From the NCBI RefSeq assembly GCF_025628885.1, contig NZ_JAOTIF010000002.1, forward strand, positions 372,001-436,000: a stretch of DNA of 64,000 bases. The letters are read 5' to 3'. Source of the stretch: Paraflavisolibacter caeni (GTDB lineage: Bacteria; Bacteroidota; Bacteroidia; Chitinophagales; Chitinophagaceae). Below the pieces are notes generated by a model, which worked only from the letters and a program-made list of their open reading frames with translations, was not told where the DNA came from and searched no databases. The translations under genes were made by a program, and so were the position numbers. Below, one piece after another: positions 15,559-24,190 of the stretch (position 1 is the stretch's first letter; every line of letters starts with the position of its first letter).

Positions 15559-15786
15559 AGGCACCGGGTCATACCCGCTCCCGCCCCATGGGTGACATCG
15601 GCTGACGCGTTTCAGCGTCAGCCAAAAGCCTTTGAATACACCATATTTCTTAAATGCTTCCAGACCATATTGCGAGCAGGTTGGCGTATAGCGGCAGGAG
15701 GGACCCAGCCATGGTGAAATGGCCAGTTGGTAAAACCGGATAAGTCCGATAAATGGCAGGGCCAATATTTTAACTAGTTTTTTCAT
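15556..15786 (-). CDS. yidD: Membrane protein insertion efficiency factor YidD
   Basis: 76 residues, typical Yid[20 protein letters not shown] then [16 protein letters not shown], then [15 protein letters not shown] with the conserved cysteines. Peripheral inner-membrane protein assisting YidC-dependent insertion. Overlaps the 3' end of rnpA by 17 bases, matching the widely conserved rpmH-rnpA-yidD order; yidC itself is not adjacent but at 57052. Confidence 0.95.
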   Translation of the reverse strand: MKKLVKILALPFIGLIRFYQLAISPWLGPSCRYTPTCSQYGLEAFKKYGVFKGFWLTLKRVSRCHPWGGSGYDPVP

Positions 15787-16183
15787 TGCTTTTTTCTGCT
15801 TTCTTCTGTAATAGTTTCAAGCATTTGGTCATGGCCTCAAAAACAGTTGAATAAGTAGGCAGTGATTTATCGATGTATATAAAAAAGACGTGCCCTTTTA
15901 ATTGATTGGTTTGCAGGAAGGTAGCGATTTCTTTTTTTTGCAGCCGGTAGGCTTCCCGCATTAGTCGTTTGATCCTGTTTCGATCTACAGCCCGTTTAAA
16001 ATAACGTTTGCTGGCTGACACACCGATTTGCATACCGCTCTTTTCGCCTTCAGCCGGGGGGGAAAGAGCGTAAGATATCCGCAGGGGAAAGCACATGAAT
16101 GTTTTACCGTTCGCAAAAAGCGATTCTATTTGTTTGCGGCTTTTCAGCTTTTCCTCTTTCCCTAATGCAAATTTTTTGGCCAT
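15770..16183 (-). CDS. rnpA: Ribonuclease P protein component
   Basis: 137 residues from ATG 16181-16183 ([20 protein letters not shown]); the frame extends 42 bases upstream but the family start and basic N-terminus fit this ATG. Diagnostic motif [13 protein letters not shown] is the RNR box that contacts P RNA, preceded by [15 protein letters not shown]. Helps the catalytic RNA remove 5' leaders from pre-tRNA. Follows rpmH in the same direction. Confidence 0.95.
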   Translation of the reverse strand: MAKKFALGKEEKLKSRKQIESLFANGKTFMCFPLRISYALSPPAEGEKSGMQIGVSASKRYFKRAVDRNRIKRLMREAYRLQKKEIATFLQTNQLKGHVFFIYIDKSLPTYSTVFEAMTKCLKLLQKKAEKSNEKTS

Positions 16184-16261
16184 TTTCGTATAAAGCAAAA
16201 TAGCCCCGTTACCGGAGCTATTCAATGTAAAAAGTTAAGACCCCGCAGGCCTTCAAGCGTT

Positions 16262-16417
16262 CTATTTTAATTTTCTTTCGTCGCTTACAGTCAGTTTCTT
16301 ACGGCCTTTCGCACGACGGCTTGCCAACACTTTTCTGCCATTAGCTGTTTGCATACGCTTACGGAATCCATGAACAGTTTTACGACGTCTGCGATGCGGT
16401 TGAAATGTACGTTTCAT
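16262..16417 (-). CDS. rpmH: 50S ribosomal protein bL34
   Basis: 51 residues, read from the minus strand: start ATG at 16415-16417, stop TAG at 16262-16264. The sequence begins [18 protein letters not shown] and continues [20 protein letters not shown], the canonical bL34 pattern; the C-terminal [12 protein letters not shown] is a little longer than E. coli L34. Leader of ~95 nt with a -7 box at 16516-16523. Heads the rpmH-rnpA-yidD unit. No dnaA or origin-like sequence next to it. Confidence 0.96.
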   Translation of the reverse strand: MKRTFQPHRRRRKTVHGFRKRMQTANGRKVLASRRAKGRKKLTVSDERKLK

Positions 16418-16515
16418 TTAAAATAAGTTTTTTCACGTTCTAAAATCACCTGTGGAGAACCAGGTTTGTTTTCAGTTTCTACAGGTCACCACACCCATAG
16501 TTTGTGAAAGGACCG

Positions 16516-16523
16516 CAAAGGTA
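16516..16523 (-). promoter_or_regulatory. -7 element of rpmH (TACCTTTG)
   Basis: Exact match on the minus strand followed by CGG; implies an ~90-nt rpmH leader, as expected for a ribosomal-protein mRNA. Confidence 0.6.
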
Positions 16524-16590
16524 AGGGTAAAAGAGGTTAGTAATGCATGCTATACTGTATGAAATAAGGAAAATTTTAAGATAATTTATA

Positions 16591-17259
16591 TTATGAATAC
16601 CTTTTTCCAAGGAAGAACCGGAAGCCAATGTTAATAGAAGTGTAGGTACTCAAACTGGAAGAAAATTCAAAATTGTGTCCTTTTGAACTGGAAGTTTCGC
16701 CGCCAGGCTTTGATTTATTTTCATTCTTACTTTGACCATAAGAGAGGTCTGCCATATTTCCCAAGCCTGCCTCCAGATGAAATCTTTTATTCAAAGCATA
16801 TGAAATACCAGGATATAAGTCGATTCCTACGCTCCATTCCTTGATTGTTCGTTTCGAGTTTGAAGACTCCATTTCATAGGTGTAACCGTTATAATAAACA
16901 CCCGGCTGTGCAAATAAATAGAATCCTTTACCTAATGTCAGGTATTTTCTTAAAAAGGCTTCTGTCCTGTAGCTTTCATGCTTATCACTTCCTGAATTTT
17001 CTATTGAACTTTTCCCATGAGCATACCCTAACTGAATGCCTACAATGGTGTTTGGCTTTATAGCAACACCTACTGATGGAGTAATGCCAAAATTCGTTGT
17101 TTCGTTTTTGTAGTTATCAGAGGGGGGATCCGTGCTTTCTGATTTGTTCTTACTTAAATAAAGATTGCCCCCCAATAAAACAGTCCCTTTATCAATTTGT
17201 GCATGTACAATAGAAGAAATAATAACTGACGAAATAAGAGAGAGTAGAATTTTTTTCAT
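16591..17259 (-). CDS. Secreted outer-membrane beta-barrel protein
   Basis: 222 residues from ATG 17257-17259 (MKKILLSLISSV), signal peptide cut near IVHAQ. Repeated amphipathic strands (GVAIKPNTIVGIQLGYAHG, GFYLFAQPGVYYNGYTY, TYTSINIGFRFFLGKRYS) separated by Ser/Asn/Lys-rich loops fit an OmpW/OmpX-size eight-stranded barrel of the outer-membrane-protein beta-barrel family. Function unknown. A neighbour of rpmH but in a separate unit; no clear terminator after it. Confidence 0.8.
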   Translation of the reverse strand: MKKILLSLISSVIISSIVHAQIDKGTVLLGGNLYLSKNKSESTDPPSDNYKNETTNFGITPSVGVAIKPNTIVGIQLGYAHGKSSIENSGSDKHESYRTEAFLRKYLTLGKGFYLFAQPGVYYNGYTYEMESSNSKRTIKEWSVGIDLYPGISYALNKRFHLEAGLGNMADLSYGQSKNENKSKPGGETSSSKGHNFEFSSSLSTYTSINIGFRFFLGKRYS

Positions 17260-17375
17260 AAACAAAGAATTTGCTTATGAAAGTGGGAAGAATTATTTCA
17301 AATTGAAACAGCCTGAAAATGGATTAACACAATATTAAATTTATACTTGCTTATCTATTAATTGGGAAGGTAGCA

Positions 17376-18419
17376 TTACTCCGCCGTCTTCAACTTTAAA
17401 AACAACGTTTTCAGTTGCATGTTTTGAACCGGGGATGATTGTTTACACAAAGATTGCTTCCTTATGTTCCTGATACGGTTATCCAGTTCTGGGTGGCTGC
17501 TCAACCACTCGGAAGGCTCCGGGCCCTTACTTTCTTTTTTCAAATACTGGAACAGGCGCACAAACCCATTACAGTCTATGTTGCGTTGTGCCAGGAGTTG
17601 GGCGCCTCCTTCATCGGCTTCTTTTTCAAGACTGCGGCTGTAAGAAAGACTCTTTAAGAGTTCGGCATTTCCTACAAGTATGGCACTGACTGCGCTTGCA
17701 TCACCCAATAATAAACCAATAAATACACGGCCGCTCAATTGCCGGAACATGGCGCGAAGGGAATGGCGGTTCTCAACATGGGTGAACTCATGCGTCAACA
17801 GGGCCGCTAACTCTTCATATGAACCAATACCTGCAATGATTTGATCATGTACCACTATGTTGCCCCCGGGCAGGGCAAAGGCATTGGCCACCTCGCTTTT
17901 GACCACTGTAATACGCACATCATATTTGGACGGAAAATGAAGTTCTTTGAAAAACTCATTGATGTAAGCCGTCTTTTGCGCATCTACCTCGTAATCATTT
18001 TTGATGGAAGCATAAATACCATCTCCCATTTGTTCCTCGTAACGCAGAGGGAAACTGCTGGCCATGGCCGATGCCAGCCAGGGCAGCAGGAAGAAATAGG
18101 CTAACAGCACAAAAGCAATTACTGCCAGAAAGAGCTTTACCACAAGACCTGTTTTTCTGCCGGATAGCTTTTTTTTGTGCTGTTCTATGCGGCTGGACAG
18201 TTCATCAGATAGCTCTTTGGAGAGTACTACAAGCGACTGTAAAGGATAACCGGGATAATAGAAGGCTTGGGGTGTTTGATCAGTCCGCACCTGGTCATAA
18301 AACCAGAACACTGCATTTTGAGCCACATCAAATTGAATAACCAGCTTGTCATTCTCAAACGAAATCTTAGCTGGATATTCAATTGTGTTATAATAATATG
18401 TGGCGTTGTAGTGACTCAT
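17376..18419 (-). CDS. M48-family metallopeptidase with an N-terminal membrane anchor
   Basis: 347 residues. Residues ~1-85 form a beta-rich domain of unknown type, then one transmembrane helix (LVVKLFLAVIAFVLLAYFF, ~92-110), then the M48 catalytic domain: HEFTH at 210-214 (two His ligands and catalytic Glu) and the third ligand in EKEAD at 264-268. C-terminal SSHPELDNRIRNI is the usual M48 tail (HP..R). Resembles BepA/LoiP-type and Oma1-like envelope proteases, possibly envelope quality control. Its ATG shares one base with the serS stop (TAATG), so it is translationally coupled to serS. Confidence 0.88.
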   Translation of the reverse strand: MSHYNATYYYNTIEYPAKISFENDKLVIQFDVAQNAVFWFYDQVRTDQTPQAFYYPGYPLQSLVVLSKELSDELSSRIEQHKKKLSGRKTGLVVKLFLAVIAFVLLAYFFLLPWLASAMASSFPLRYEEQMGDGIYASIKNDYEVDAQKTAYINEFFKELHFPSKYDVRITVVKSEVANAFALPGGNIVVHDQIIAGIGSYEELAALLTHEFTHVENRHSLRAMFRQLSGRVFIGLLLGDASAVSAILVGNAELLKSLSYSRSLEKEADEGGAQLLAQRNIDCNGFVRLFQYLKKESKGPEPSEWLSSHPELDNRIRNIRKQSLCKQSSPVQNMQLKTLFLKLKTAE

Positions 18420-19687
18420 TAAATCATTTCCCCACCAAAATAAGGCTGCAGGGATGGTGGTAGCAAAATACCATTTTCTGTCTGGTTATTTTCAAGCAGG
18501 CAAGCCAAAATTCTCGGCAAAGCCAGGGAGCTACCATTCAGGGAGTGCACCAGTTGCGGCTTGCCTTTTTCATCTTTGAAGCGGATCTTCATGCGGTTGG
18601 CCTGGAAGGCTTCAAAGTTGGAAACAGAGCTGACTTCCAACCATTTATCCTGGGCTGCACTGTACACTTCGAAGTCGTAAGTAAGTGCAGAAGTAAAACT
18701 CATATCTCCACCACAAAGACGCAATATCCGGTATGGCAAACCTAATGACTGTATCAGCTTTTCTACATGTTCTACCATTTCCTCCAGTGCTTCATAACTT
18801 TTGGATGGATGAGCCAACTGCACAATTTCCACTTTATCAAACTGGTGGAGGCGATTCAGACCGCGTACATCTTTACCATAACTGCCAGCCTCCCTGCGGA
18901 AACAAGGTGTATAGGCTGTCATTTTGATAGGAAGATCTGCTTCTTTCAGTATCTCATCGCGGTAAATATTGGTAACTGGTACTTCCGCTGTGGGAATCAG
19001 GTAAAAGTCATCCTCGGTTGCATGGTACATCTGGCCTTCCTTATCAGGCAACTGGCCGGTACCATAAGCCGAAGCTGCATTTACCATATGAGGAGGCATA
19101 TATTCCATGTAACCTGCAGCCGTATTATAATCCAGGAAGTACTGGATCAGGGCTCTTTGCAGTTTGGCGCCCTTGTTTTTATAAACAGGAAAACCACTAC
19201 CGGTAATTTTATTCCCCAATTCAAAGTCGATCAGGTCCAGCTTTTTGGCCAGGTCCCAGTGGGGTACAGCCTGAGGGGGCAATTCCGGTTTACTGCCACC
19301 GGTTCTTACCATTTCATTATCTGCAGGAGTCTTTCCCAAGGGTACTTTTTCTGACGGCAGGTTTGGCAGGCGCACCAACAGGTCGTTCAACTGTTTTTCA
19401 ACACTGTCCAATTGTTGCTGAATCGGGCTAAGGTTGTTTTTCAGATTTTCAACATCTTTCTTTTTAGTCTCAGCCTCTTCTTTCTGTCCTTTACCCATCA
19501 GCATGCCGATTTCTTTGGAAGTGGCATTGATTTTTGCCTTTGTTTCGTCAAACTGGAAGGTCAGTTTTTTTCTTTCGTCATCCAATGATATAATGTCATC
19601 TACCAGCGAAATCTCTGCAAAATTCTTAACGGCTAATCGTTCTCTAACCAATTCTGTATTATTCCGTAAAACAGCTAACTGCAACAT
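18419..19687 (-). CDS. serS: Seryl-tRNA synthetase
   Basis: 422 residues from ATG 19685-19687 (MLQLAVLRNNTELVRERL); the frame runs on to 19804 but the -7 box at 19709-19716 lies inside that extension. N-terminal long antiparallel coiled coil (about 30-100: ISLDDERKKLTFQFDETKA...) binds the tRNA-Ser variable arm. Class II motif 2 is FRREAGSYGKDVRGL with RLHQFDKVE; motif 3 is NGSSLALPRILACLLE. Charges tRNA-Ser and tRNA-Sec. Normal length and motifs. Confidence 0.96.
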   Translation of the reverse strand: MLQLAVLRNNTELVRERLAVKNFAEISLVDDIISLDDERKKLTFQFDETKAKINATSKEIGMLMGKGQKEEAETKKKDVENLKNNLSPIQQQLDSVEKQLNDLLVRLPNLPSEKVPLGKTPADNEMVRTGGSKPELPPQAVPHWDLAKKLDLIDFELGNKITGSGFPVYKNKGAKLQRALIQYFLDYNTAAGYMEYMPPHMVNAASAYGTGQLPDKEGQMYHATEDDFYLIPTAEVPVTNIYRDEILKEADLPIKMTAYTPCFRREAGSYGKDVRGLNRLHQFDKVEIVQLAHPSKSYEALEEMVEHVEKLIQSLGLPYRILRLCGGDMSFTSALTYDFEVYSAAQDKWLEVSSVSNFEAFQANRMKIRFKDEKGKPQLVHSLNGSSLALPRILACLLENNQTENGILLPPSLQPYFGGEMI

Positions 19688-19708
19688 ATGGTGTGTTTTG
19701 AAGTGCGG

Positions 19709-19716
19709 CAAAGATA
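19709..19716 (-). promoter_or_regulatory. -7 element of serS (TATCTTTG)
   Basis: Exact TAnnTTTG on the minus strand, 21 bases before the serS ATG, followed by CCGC; decides the start at 19687. Confidence 0.65.
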
Positions 19717-19782
19717 AACCGTGGATTTGCTGAATGAAATAAAATCCTATGAATCCTTTCCTGATCATGCTAATCCATGATT

Positions 19783-19790
19783 TATCTTTG
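19783..19790 (+). promoter_or_regulatory. -7 element directly before the gene at 19795 (TATCTTTG)
   Basis: Exact match ending only 4 bases before the ATG. If used as usual, transcription starts at or within a few bases of the ATG (leaderless mRNA). Confidence 0.55.
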
Positions 19791-19794
19791 AACG

Positions 19795-20142
19795 ATGTTA
19801 GCAAATGACGATTTACAGCAACGCTGGTGGAAGTTGGAGGAAAAACTCATGCAGCGTTTTGAGAAAAAGCCGGATGTGGAAAGTATTTTATTTCTCATTG
19901 GTATTCAGGAACTTGGCGATATCCGGAAGAAATTTACCAAGGAACAAAAGCAGGACCTGATGCACATTGCTATTTGTACCGTGCTTTCTTCGAGTGGGTA
20001 TTATGAGCTATCCCATGTAGATGAAGATGGCTGGCCGCACTTTAAACAGCTTAAGCCGATGCCTGCGATGAACCCGTTTGAGCAGGAAATATTTTTGAAA
20101 GACCATATCCTTCTATATTTTCAGAATAATGACTTTTTATAG
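19795..20142 (+). CDS. Conserved small protein of unknown function
   Basis: 115 residues, no signal peptide or membrane helix. Starts MLANDDLQQRWWKLEEKLM, with a helical first half and FKQLKPMPAMNPFEQEIFLKDHILLYF at the end. I do not recognise a characterised family; the pattern is that of small cytosolic Bacteroidota proteins found next to serS/gcvH. The promoter box abuts the ATG, so this start is likely and the mRNA nearly leaderless. Divergent from serS, 47 bases ahead of gcvH. GYYELSHVDEDGWPHFK is rich in acidic and aromatic residues, but no active site can be named. Confidence 0.7.
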   Translation: MLANDDLQQRWWKLEEKLMQRFEKKPDVESILFLIGIQELGDIRKKFTKEQKQDLMHIAICTVLSSSGYYELSHVDEDGWPHFKQLKPMPAMNPFEQEIFLKDHILLYFQNNDFL

Positions 20143-20189
20143 CAAATCTTATGATCTCTCGTTAATATTGCAGCTTTAAAAGATCGGTT

Positions 20190-20567
20190 ATGAATTTTCC
20201 TCAAAATCTGCGTTATACAAAAGACCATGAATGGTTACAAATTGATGGCGATGTGGCTACAGTAGGTATTACAGATTTCGCACAACAAGAACTGGGCGAT
20301 ATCGTTTATGTGGAGATTGAAACAGTAGGGCAGGACCTCGAAAGCGGTAGCGTTTTTGGCACCGTTGAAGCCGTAAAAACTGTCAGTGACCTGTTTCTGC
20401 CTGTGAGCGGAACCGTGCTAGAAGTAAATCCTGAGCTGAATAACAGCCCGGAGCAAGTCAATTCAGACCCTTATGGACAGGGCTGGATGATCAAAATGAA
20501 GATTAAAGATCTGGCTGAGGTAGAGGCCCTGCTTACTGCAGAATCTTACCAGGAGTTGGTTGCTTAA
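20190..20567 (+). CDS. gcvH: Glycine cleavage system H protein
   Basis: 125 residues. Lipoyl-domain protein: N-terminal LRYTKDHEWL, lipoylated Lys63 within VEAVKTVSDLFLP, and the C-terminal NSDPYGQGWMIKMK. Carries the aminomethyl group between P, T and L proteins during glycine breakdown. gcvP/T are not in this window. Possible weak -7 at 20163-20170 (TAATATTG). Followed by a compact hairpin terminator. Confidence 0.96.
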   Translation: MNFPQNLRYTKDHEWLQIDGDVATVGITDFAQQELGDIVYVEIETVGQDLESGSVFGTVEAVKTVSDLFLPVSGTVLEVNPELNNSPEQVNSDPYGQGWMIKMKIKDLAEVEALLTAESYQELVA

Positions 20568-20587
20568 TTTTTATTTTCTATATCTTA

Positions 20588-20608
20588 AAAGGGCCGTAAA
20601 GGCCCTTT
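20588..20608 (+). terminator. Hairpin terminator after gcvH
   Basis: AAAGGGCC, loop GTAAA, GGCCCTTT; followed by CTTGCTT, a weak T run. Confidence 0.65.
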
Positions 20609-20718
20609 CTTGCTTATACTCATTACAAAGGGCACTTTTGTAAATCAGGAATGTACAACTATTGCCCAGCTTGCTGATTTCTGCGCCATCATCTATTATC
20701 TTCCATCTATTATTTACT

Positions 20719-21087
20719 ATGACCCTGTCTTCCAATTACGCCAAATTTTTTGCAGCTATTCTATGGCTGATTTTTGTCAGTTATCTCTTCTGTCTTCCTG
20801 GCGCTGCCCTGCCTAAAGCTGACTGGATGTCACGTATATGGTTTGATAAATGGGTCCATATAGGCATTTTTATAGGCCTGATATATCTATGGAGCAGAGC
20901 ACTGGGGTTGGTAAGCCGCAAAAACTTGTTAATGCTGACCTTGATTGCGATAACATATGGATTTTTAGTCGAAGTGATTCAGGAAAGGTTTGTCGCGAAC
21001 CGCTCTTTTGATTGGAATGATCTGTTGGCTGATTTTGCAGGAAGTATGATTGGTTTGTGGATTTGGTTGAGGTCTATAAAAAAATAG
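20719..21087 (+). CDS. VanZ-like membrane protein
   Basis: 122 residues from ATG 20719 (MTLSSNYAKFF). Three to four membrane helices: FFAAILWLIFVSYLFCLPG, KWVHIGIFIGLIYLWSRALG, LLMLTLIAITYGFLVEVIQE, FAGSMIGLWIWL. The core FDKWVHIGIFIGL...YGFLVEVIQERF...FDWNDLLADFAGSMIG is the VanZ-like signature. VanZ confers low-level teicoplanin resistance in enterococci, but chromosomal homologues in Bacteroidota have no known role. Two 64-bp direct repeats begin one base after its stop codon. Confidence 0.85.
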   Translation: MTLSSNYAKFFAAILWLIFVSYLFCLPGAALPKADWMSRIWFDKWVHIGIFIGLIYLWSRALGLVSRKNLLMLTLIAITYGFLVEVIQERFVANRSFDWNDLLADFAGSMIGLWIWLRSIKK

Positions 21088-21151
21088 ACCCCTGTAGAAA
21101 CAGGGGTCGCAACCAAAACTAACTGCTTATGAGAAAATTGACTGCTTTTAT
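21088..21151 (+). repeat. 64-bp direct repeat, copy A (hairpin plus mini-ORF)
   Basis: Identical to 21195-21258. Begins with a stem-loop (ACCCCTGT, loop AGAA, ACAGGGGT; one further G-C pair in this copy using base 21087), then CGCAACCAAAACTAACTGCTT and ATGAGAAAATTGACTGC, a start codon with signal-peptide-like codons (MRKLTAF). In this copy the mini-frame reads MRKLTAFILMN and stops at 21163. Confidence 0.85.
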
Positions 21152-21194
21152 TTTAATGAACTAAGTTCTTTTTTACTCAGAAGTTTGAAAATAA

Positions 21195-21258
21195 ACCCCT
21201 GTAGAAACAGGGGTCGCAACCAAAACTAACTGCTTATGAGAAAATTGACTGCTTTTAT
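21195..21258 (+). repeat. 64-bp direct repeat, copy B (hairpin plus mini-ORF)
   Basis: Exact copy of 21088-21151, 107 bp downstream. The mini-frame starts at the same place and reads MRKLTAFMRKT before a TAA at 21268-21270. The identity of the copies means either recent duplication or selection. Confidence 0.85.
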
Positions 21259-21619
21259 GAGAAAAACTTAATTATTTATTTCAGTACAAATTTGTTGCCA
21301 ATATTTCAATAATCTTGTTAACGCTTTCTCAATAACCCCAAGTTGATGTTAAAACAACAAAGCTATATAAATCAAGGCAATAAAGCAACCTGAGCTTATA
21401 TTTATTGCTGACTTAACGTGTTATCAAACAAATATTTGCAACTACAATATATTTCTAAGAACTTCTGTACTGCTTATAATTAAGTATAAAAAAGAATGCC
21501 AGAGATTTAAGCAATTTTCTTAAATTAATGGCAAATCATTGTGTAGAAGCTTCCACACTTTAAAGATACAAGCGTGGACTTAAATTGCACACTAGTATCC
21601 TTTTTATTTTAAGAACTTT
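21259..21619. other. AT-rich intergenic stretch, no gene seen
   Basis: No frame with coding character and no rRNA- or tRNA-like fold recognised. Contains a near-palindrome GTGTAGAAGCTTCCACAC at 21541-21558. The region separates the twin repeats from the 3' end of prfA (minus strand). Confidence 0.5.
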
Positions 21620-22684
21620 TTAATTCTGTTTTGTCATCTTTTCTGCATTCTCGGCAAATTGCAGCGCCTCTATCAATTCCTGAACATTTCCGTTCAACAC
21701 ATCCTGAAGATTATACAAGGTTAAGCCAATGCGATGATCGGTTACACGTCCTTGTGGAAAATTGTAAGTCCGGATCTTGGCACTCCTGTCACCCGTGCTG
21801 ACAAGACTTTTCCGGTGTCTCGAAATTTCTTCTTCCTGTTTGCGCACCTGCTCTTCATACAATCTGGTACGCATCATTTGCATCGCCTTTTCCCTGTTGC
21901 CTAATTGGGTCCGTTCTGTCTGGCAAATAACCACAGTTCCTGTAGGAATGTGTGTTAACAAAACTTTGGTTTCCACCTTGTTTACATTCTGACCGCCGGC
22001 ACCGCCGCTTCGGGCTGTTTCCATTTTTACATCACTTTCTTTCAACTCAAAGTCCACTTCCTCTGCTTCTGGCATCACAGCTACAGTAGCAGCACTGGTA
22101 TGTACTCTTCCGCTGGCTTCCGTATCTGGTACCCTTTGTACACGGTGAACACCACTTTCAAATTTCAATGTTCCATATACATCATCGCCAATTACTTCAA
22201 TCTGTACTTCCTTGTAACCGCCTACAGCACCTTCATTCTCACTCAGCAGGCTGGTTTTCCAGCCCTTTTGCTCGCAATAGCGCAGGTACATCCGCATCAG
22301 GTCTCCGGCAAACAGGCTGGCTTCATCACCACCTGTTCCGGCCCGGATTTCCAGGATGGCGTTCTTTTCATCTTGTGGGTCTTTAGGAATCAGCATCTGG
22401 CGGATGTTGCTCTCCAACTTTTCTTTCTGCTCTTCAATTTCAGGCAGCTCCATTTTGGCAAGTTCCCGGAGTTCCTCATCGTTTCCATTCAAAGCTTCCT
22501 TGTAAAAGTCTACATCCTCCAGTACCTTTTTGTAATTGTTATAGACGTTTACTATTTTTTCAAGGCTGCGGTATTCTTTACTGAATTGGCCAAACTTTTT
22601 ATTGTCGGCAATAATTTCCGGGTTGGTGAGTGCAACACCAATCTCGTCAAAACGGGCTTTTATGGCTTCTAGCTTATCGAGCAT
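21620..22684 (-). CDS. prfA: Peptide chain release factor 1
   Basis: 354 residues. PDT at 186-188 in the PxT anticodon-tripeptide position (RF1-type, reads UAA/UAG). GGQ at 230-232 within [16 protein letters not shown] catalyses peptidyl-tRNA hydrolysis; Gln231-232 context is as in methylated GGQ factors. N-terminal coiled-coil domain 1 and the C-terminal [21 protein letters not shown] are standard. No frameshift site seen. -7 box 16 bases before the start. Separate unit. Confidence 0.96.
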   Translation of the reverse strand: MLDKLEAIKARFDEIGVALTNPEIIADNKKFGQFSKEYRSLEKIVNVYNNYKKVLEDVDFYKEALNGNDEELRELAKMELPEIEEQKEKLESNIRQMLIPKDPQDEKNAILEIRAGTGGDEASLFAGDLMRMYLRYCEQKGWKTSLLSENEGAVGGYKEVQIEVIGDDVYGTLKFESGVHRVQRVPDTEASGRVHTSAATVAVMPEAEEVDFELKESDVKMETARSGGAGGQNVNKVETKVLLTHIPTGTVVICQTERTQLGNREKAMQMMRTRLYEEQVRKQEEEISRHRKSLVSTGDRSAKIRTYNFPQGRVTDHRIGLTLYNLQDVLNGNVQELIEALQFAENAEKMTKQN

Positions 22685-22700
22685 GATTAAAATTGGGTTG

Positions 22701-22708
22701 CAAAATTA
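22701..22708 (-). promoter_or_regulatory. -7 element of prfA (TAATTTTG)
   Basis: Exact match on the minus strand, 16 bases before the ATG at 22682-22684. Confidence 0.6.
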
Positions 22709-22826
22709 CGGCTCTAACATCAATTAGAACGTTAATTAAGTGTATTTTGGTCCTTTGCTATTGATAATTAATCTTAATTGCAAGAGTAATTTCAAGCTCT
22801 TCTCAATAATAAATAATTTATAATAG

Positions 22827-24026
22827 ATGTCCTTTCAGAAGTTCACTGCTGATTACATTTTTGATGGAGTTCAATTTCTGCAACCAGGTAAGATACTCGT
22901 ATTTGATAAAAATGGCCGTGTGGAAACTGTCCTGGATAAAGCAGAGGCTGGGGATAATATTCAACACTTCCATGGAATACTGGTTCCCGGTTTAGTGAAC
23001 TGCCATTGTCATCTTGAACTGAGTCACATGAAAGACATTGTTCCTCCGCATACCGGGCTTGTTGACTTTTTATTGTCCGTCATGAAAAACAGGGCAGCGG
23101 CAGAAGAGGAGATCTTGCAAAACATTACTGCTGCTGAAAAAGAAATGTGCGAGAATGGAACCGTTCTCGTAGCCGATATCTGCAATACGCCACATACCAT
23201 TGCAACAAAAGCAGCCAGTCAAATAGCTTGGCATAATTTAATCGAGGTGATCAATCTCAATGATAGCAATCTCGAAACACAATTGCTGTATTTTACCAAT
23301 ATCCTGCAACAGTTTAATTCTCTTGACCAGGCAAGAACCTGTAGTGTTTTAACGCCGCATGCCCCTTACTCTGTAAGCCGCGCTACCCACCAGGCCTTGA
23401 ATACAGCCTCTGCAAGGGAGGTTATTTCCATTCATAACCAGGAAACGAAAGCTGAAAACGAATTGTTTCAAATGGGTAAAGGCGACTTTTTAAATTTATA
23501 TAAAGGACTCGGCAGAGAGCAATCGCCCTTTCCGGCAAGTGGAAAGACTAGTCTACAAACCTATCTGCCTGCCTACAGCCAAAGCCGGGCTATTCTTTTG
23601 GTACACAATACATTTATTACAGAAGAGGATGTTTTATTTGCCAAAGCCCATGCTGAAATTTATAATTTGGAGGTTGTTTATTGTTTATGCCCCAATGCTA
23701 ACCTGTATATAGAAAATACGCTGCCTCCTGTTGAACTACTGCTGCAACATGGCTGTAAAATAGTGCTGGGGACCGATAGCTACAGCAGCAACTGGCAATT
23801 GAGTATAGCTTCCGAAGTGAAAACTTTGTCAGATCATTTCCCTCAAATACCCCTGGAAGTCATTTTACAATGGGCTACCAGTAATGGAGCCGCAGTGTTG
23901 AATAGGGCTGGTTCCTTTGGACGTTTCGAAAAAGGAATGACTCCAGGCCTTGTACTCCTGGAAATGGTAAATGGAAAACCTCTTACCATATCTGGGAGAT
24001 CGAAAAAAATTCTTTCTCCCTCTTAA
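22827..24026 (+). CDS. Amidohydrolase-family (ATZ/TRZ-like) deaminase or hydrolase
   Basis: 399 residues. Composite barrel of the amidohydrolase superfamily: N-terminal strand domain, metal motif NCHCHLELSH (H60, H62), third His in VISIHNQETKAENE, and the catalytic Asp in LGTDSYSSNW. HLELSH after PGLVNCH resembles the SAH/MTA and aminofutalosine deaminase group. Candidates are therefore 6-aminodeoxyfutalosine deaminase (menaquinone route) or S-adenosylhomocysteine deaminase. No menaquinone genes lie nearby to decide. No promoter box recognised in the AT-rich upstream region. Cytosolic. Confidence 0.8.
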   Translation: MSFQKFTADYIFDGVQFLQPGKILVFDKNGRVETVLDKAEAGDNIQHFHGILVPGLVNCHCHLELSHMKDIVPPHTGLVDFLLSVMKNRAAAEEEILQNITAAEKEMCENGTVLVADICNTPHTIATKAASQIAWHNLIEVINLNDSNLETQLLYFTNILQQFNSLDQARTCSVLTPHAPYSVSRATHQALNTASAREVISIHNQETKAENELFQMGKGDFLNLYKGLGREQSPFPASGKTSLQTYLPAYSQSRAILLVHNTFITEEDVLFAKAHAEIYNLEVVYCLCPNANLYIENTLPPVELLLQHGCKIVLGTDSYSSNWQLSIASEVKTLSDHFPQIPLEVILQWATSNGAAVLNRAGSFGRFEKGMTPGLVLLEMVNGKPLTISGRSKKILSPS

Positions 24027-24165
24027 TCACAGAACTCCTCCAAATCCAGTTATATACTTATTATTCATTTCTTTCATTTAAATAATTTTTGATAGTAGCT
24101 CATCAATAATCCCTATTTTTAATTGTAACCTCCGCGAAATACCGGATACCAAACTCTTAATTCCT

Positions 24166-24173
24166 TAATTTTG
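24166..24173 (+). promoter_or_regulatory. -7 element of sucD (TAATTTTG)
   Basis: Exact TAnnTTTG, 17 bases before the ATG at 24191. Confidence 0.6.
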
Positions 24174-24190
24174 CGCAACTTTTATTATTT

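Noticed and set aside
16418-16590. Replication origin next to rpmH
   Set aside because: No DnaA boxes (TTATCCACA) or dnaA/dnaN genes found; only a promoter box is seen.
21088-21258. Twin 64-bp repeats as a CRISPR array
   Set aside because: Only two copies, 64 bp long with a 43-bp gap and an internal hairpin; no cas genes in the window.
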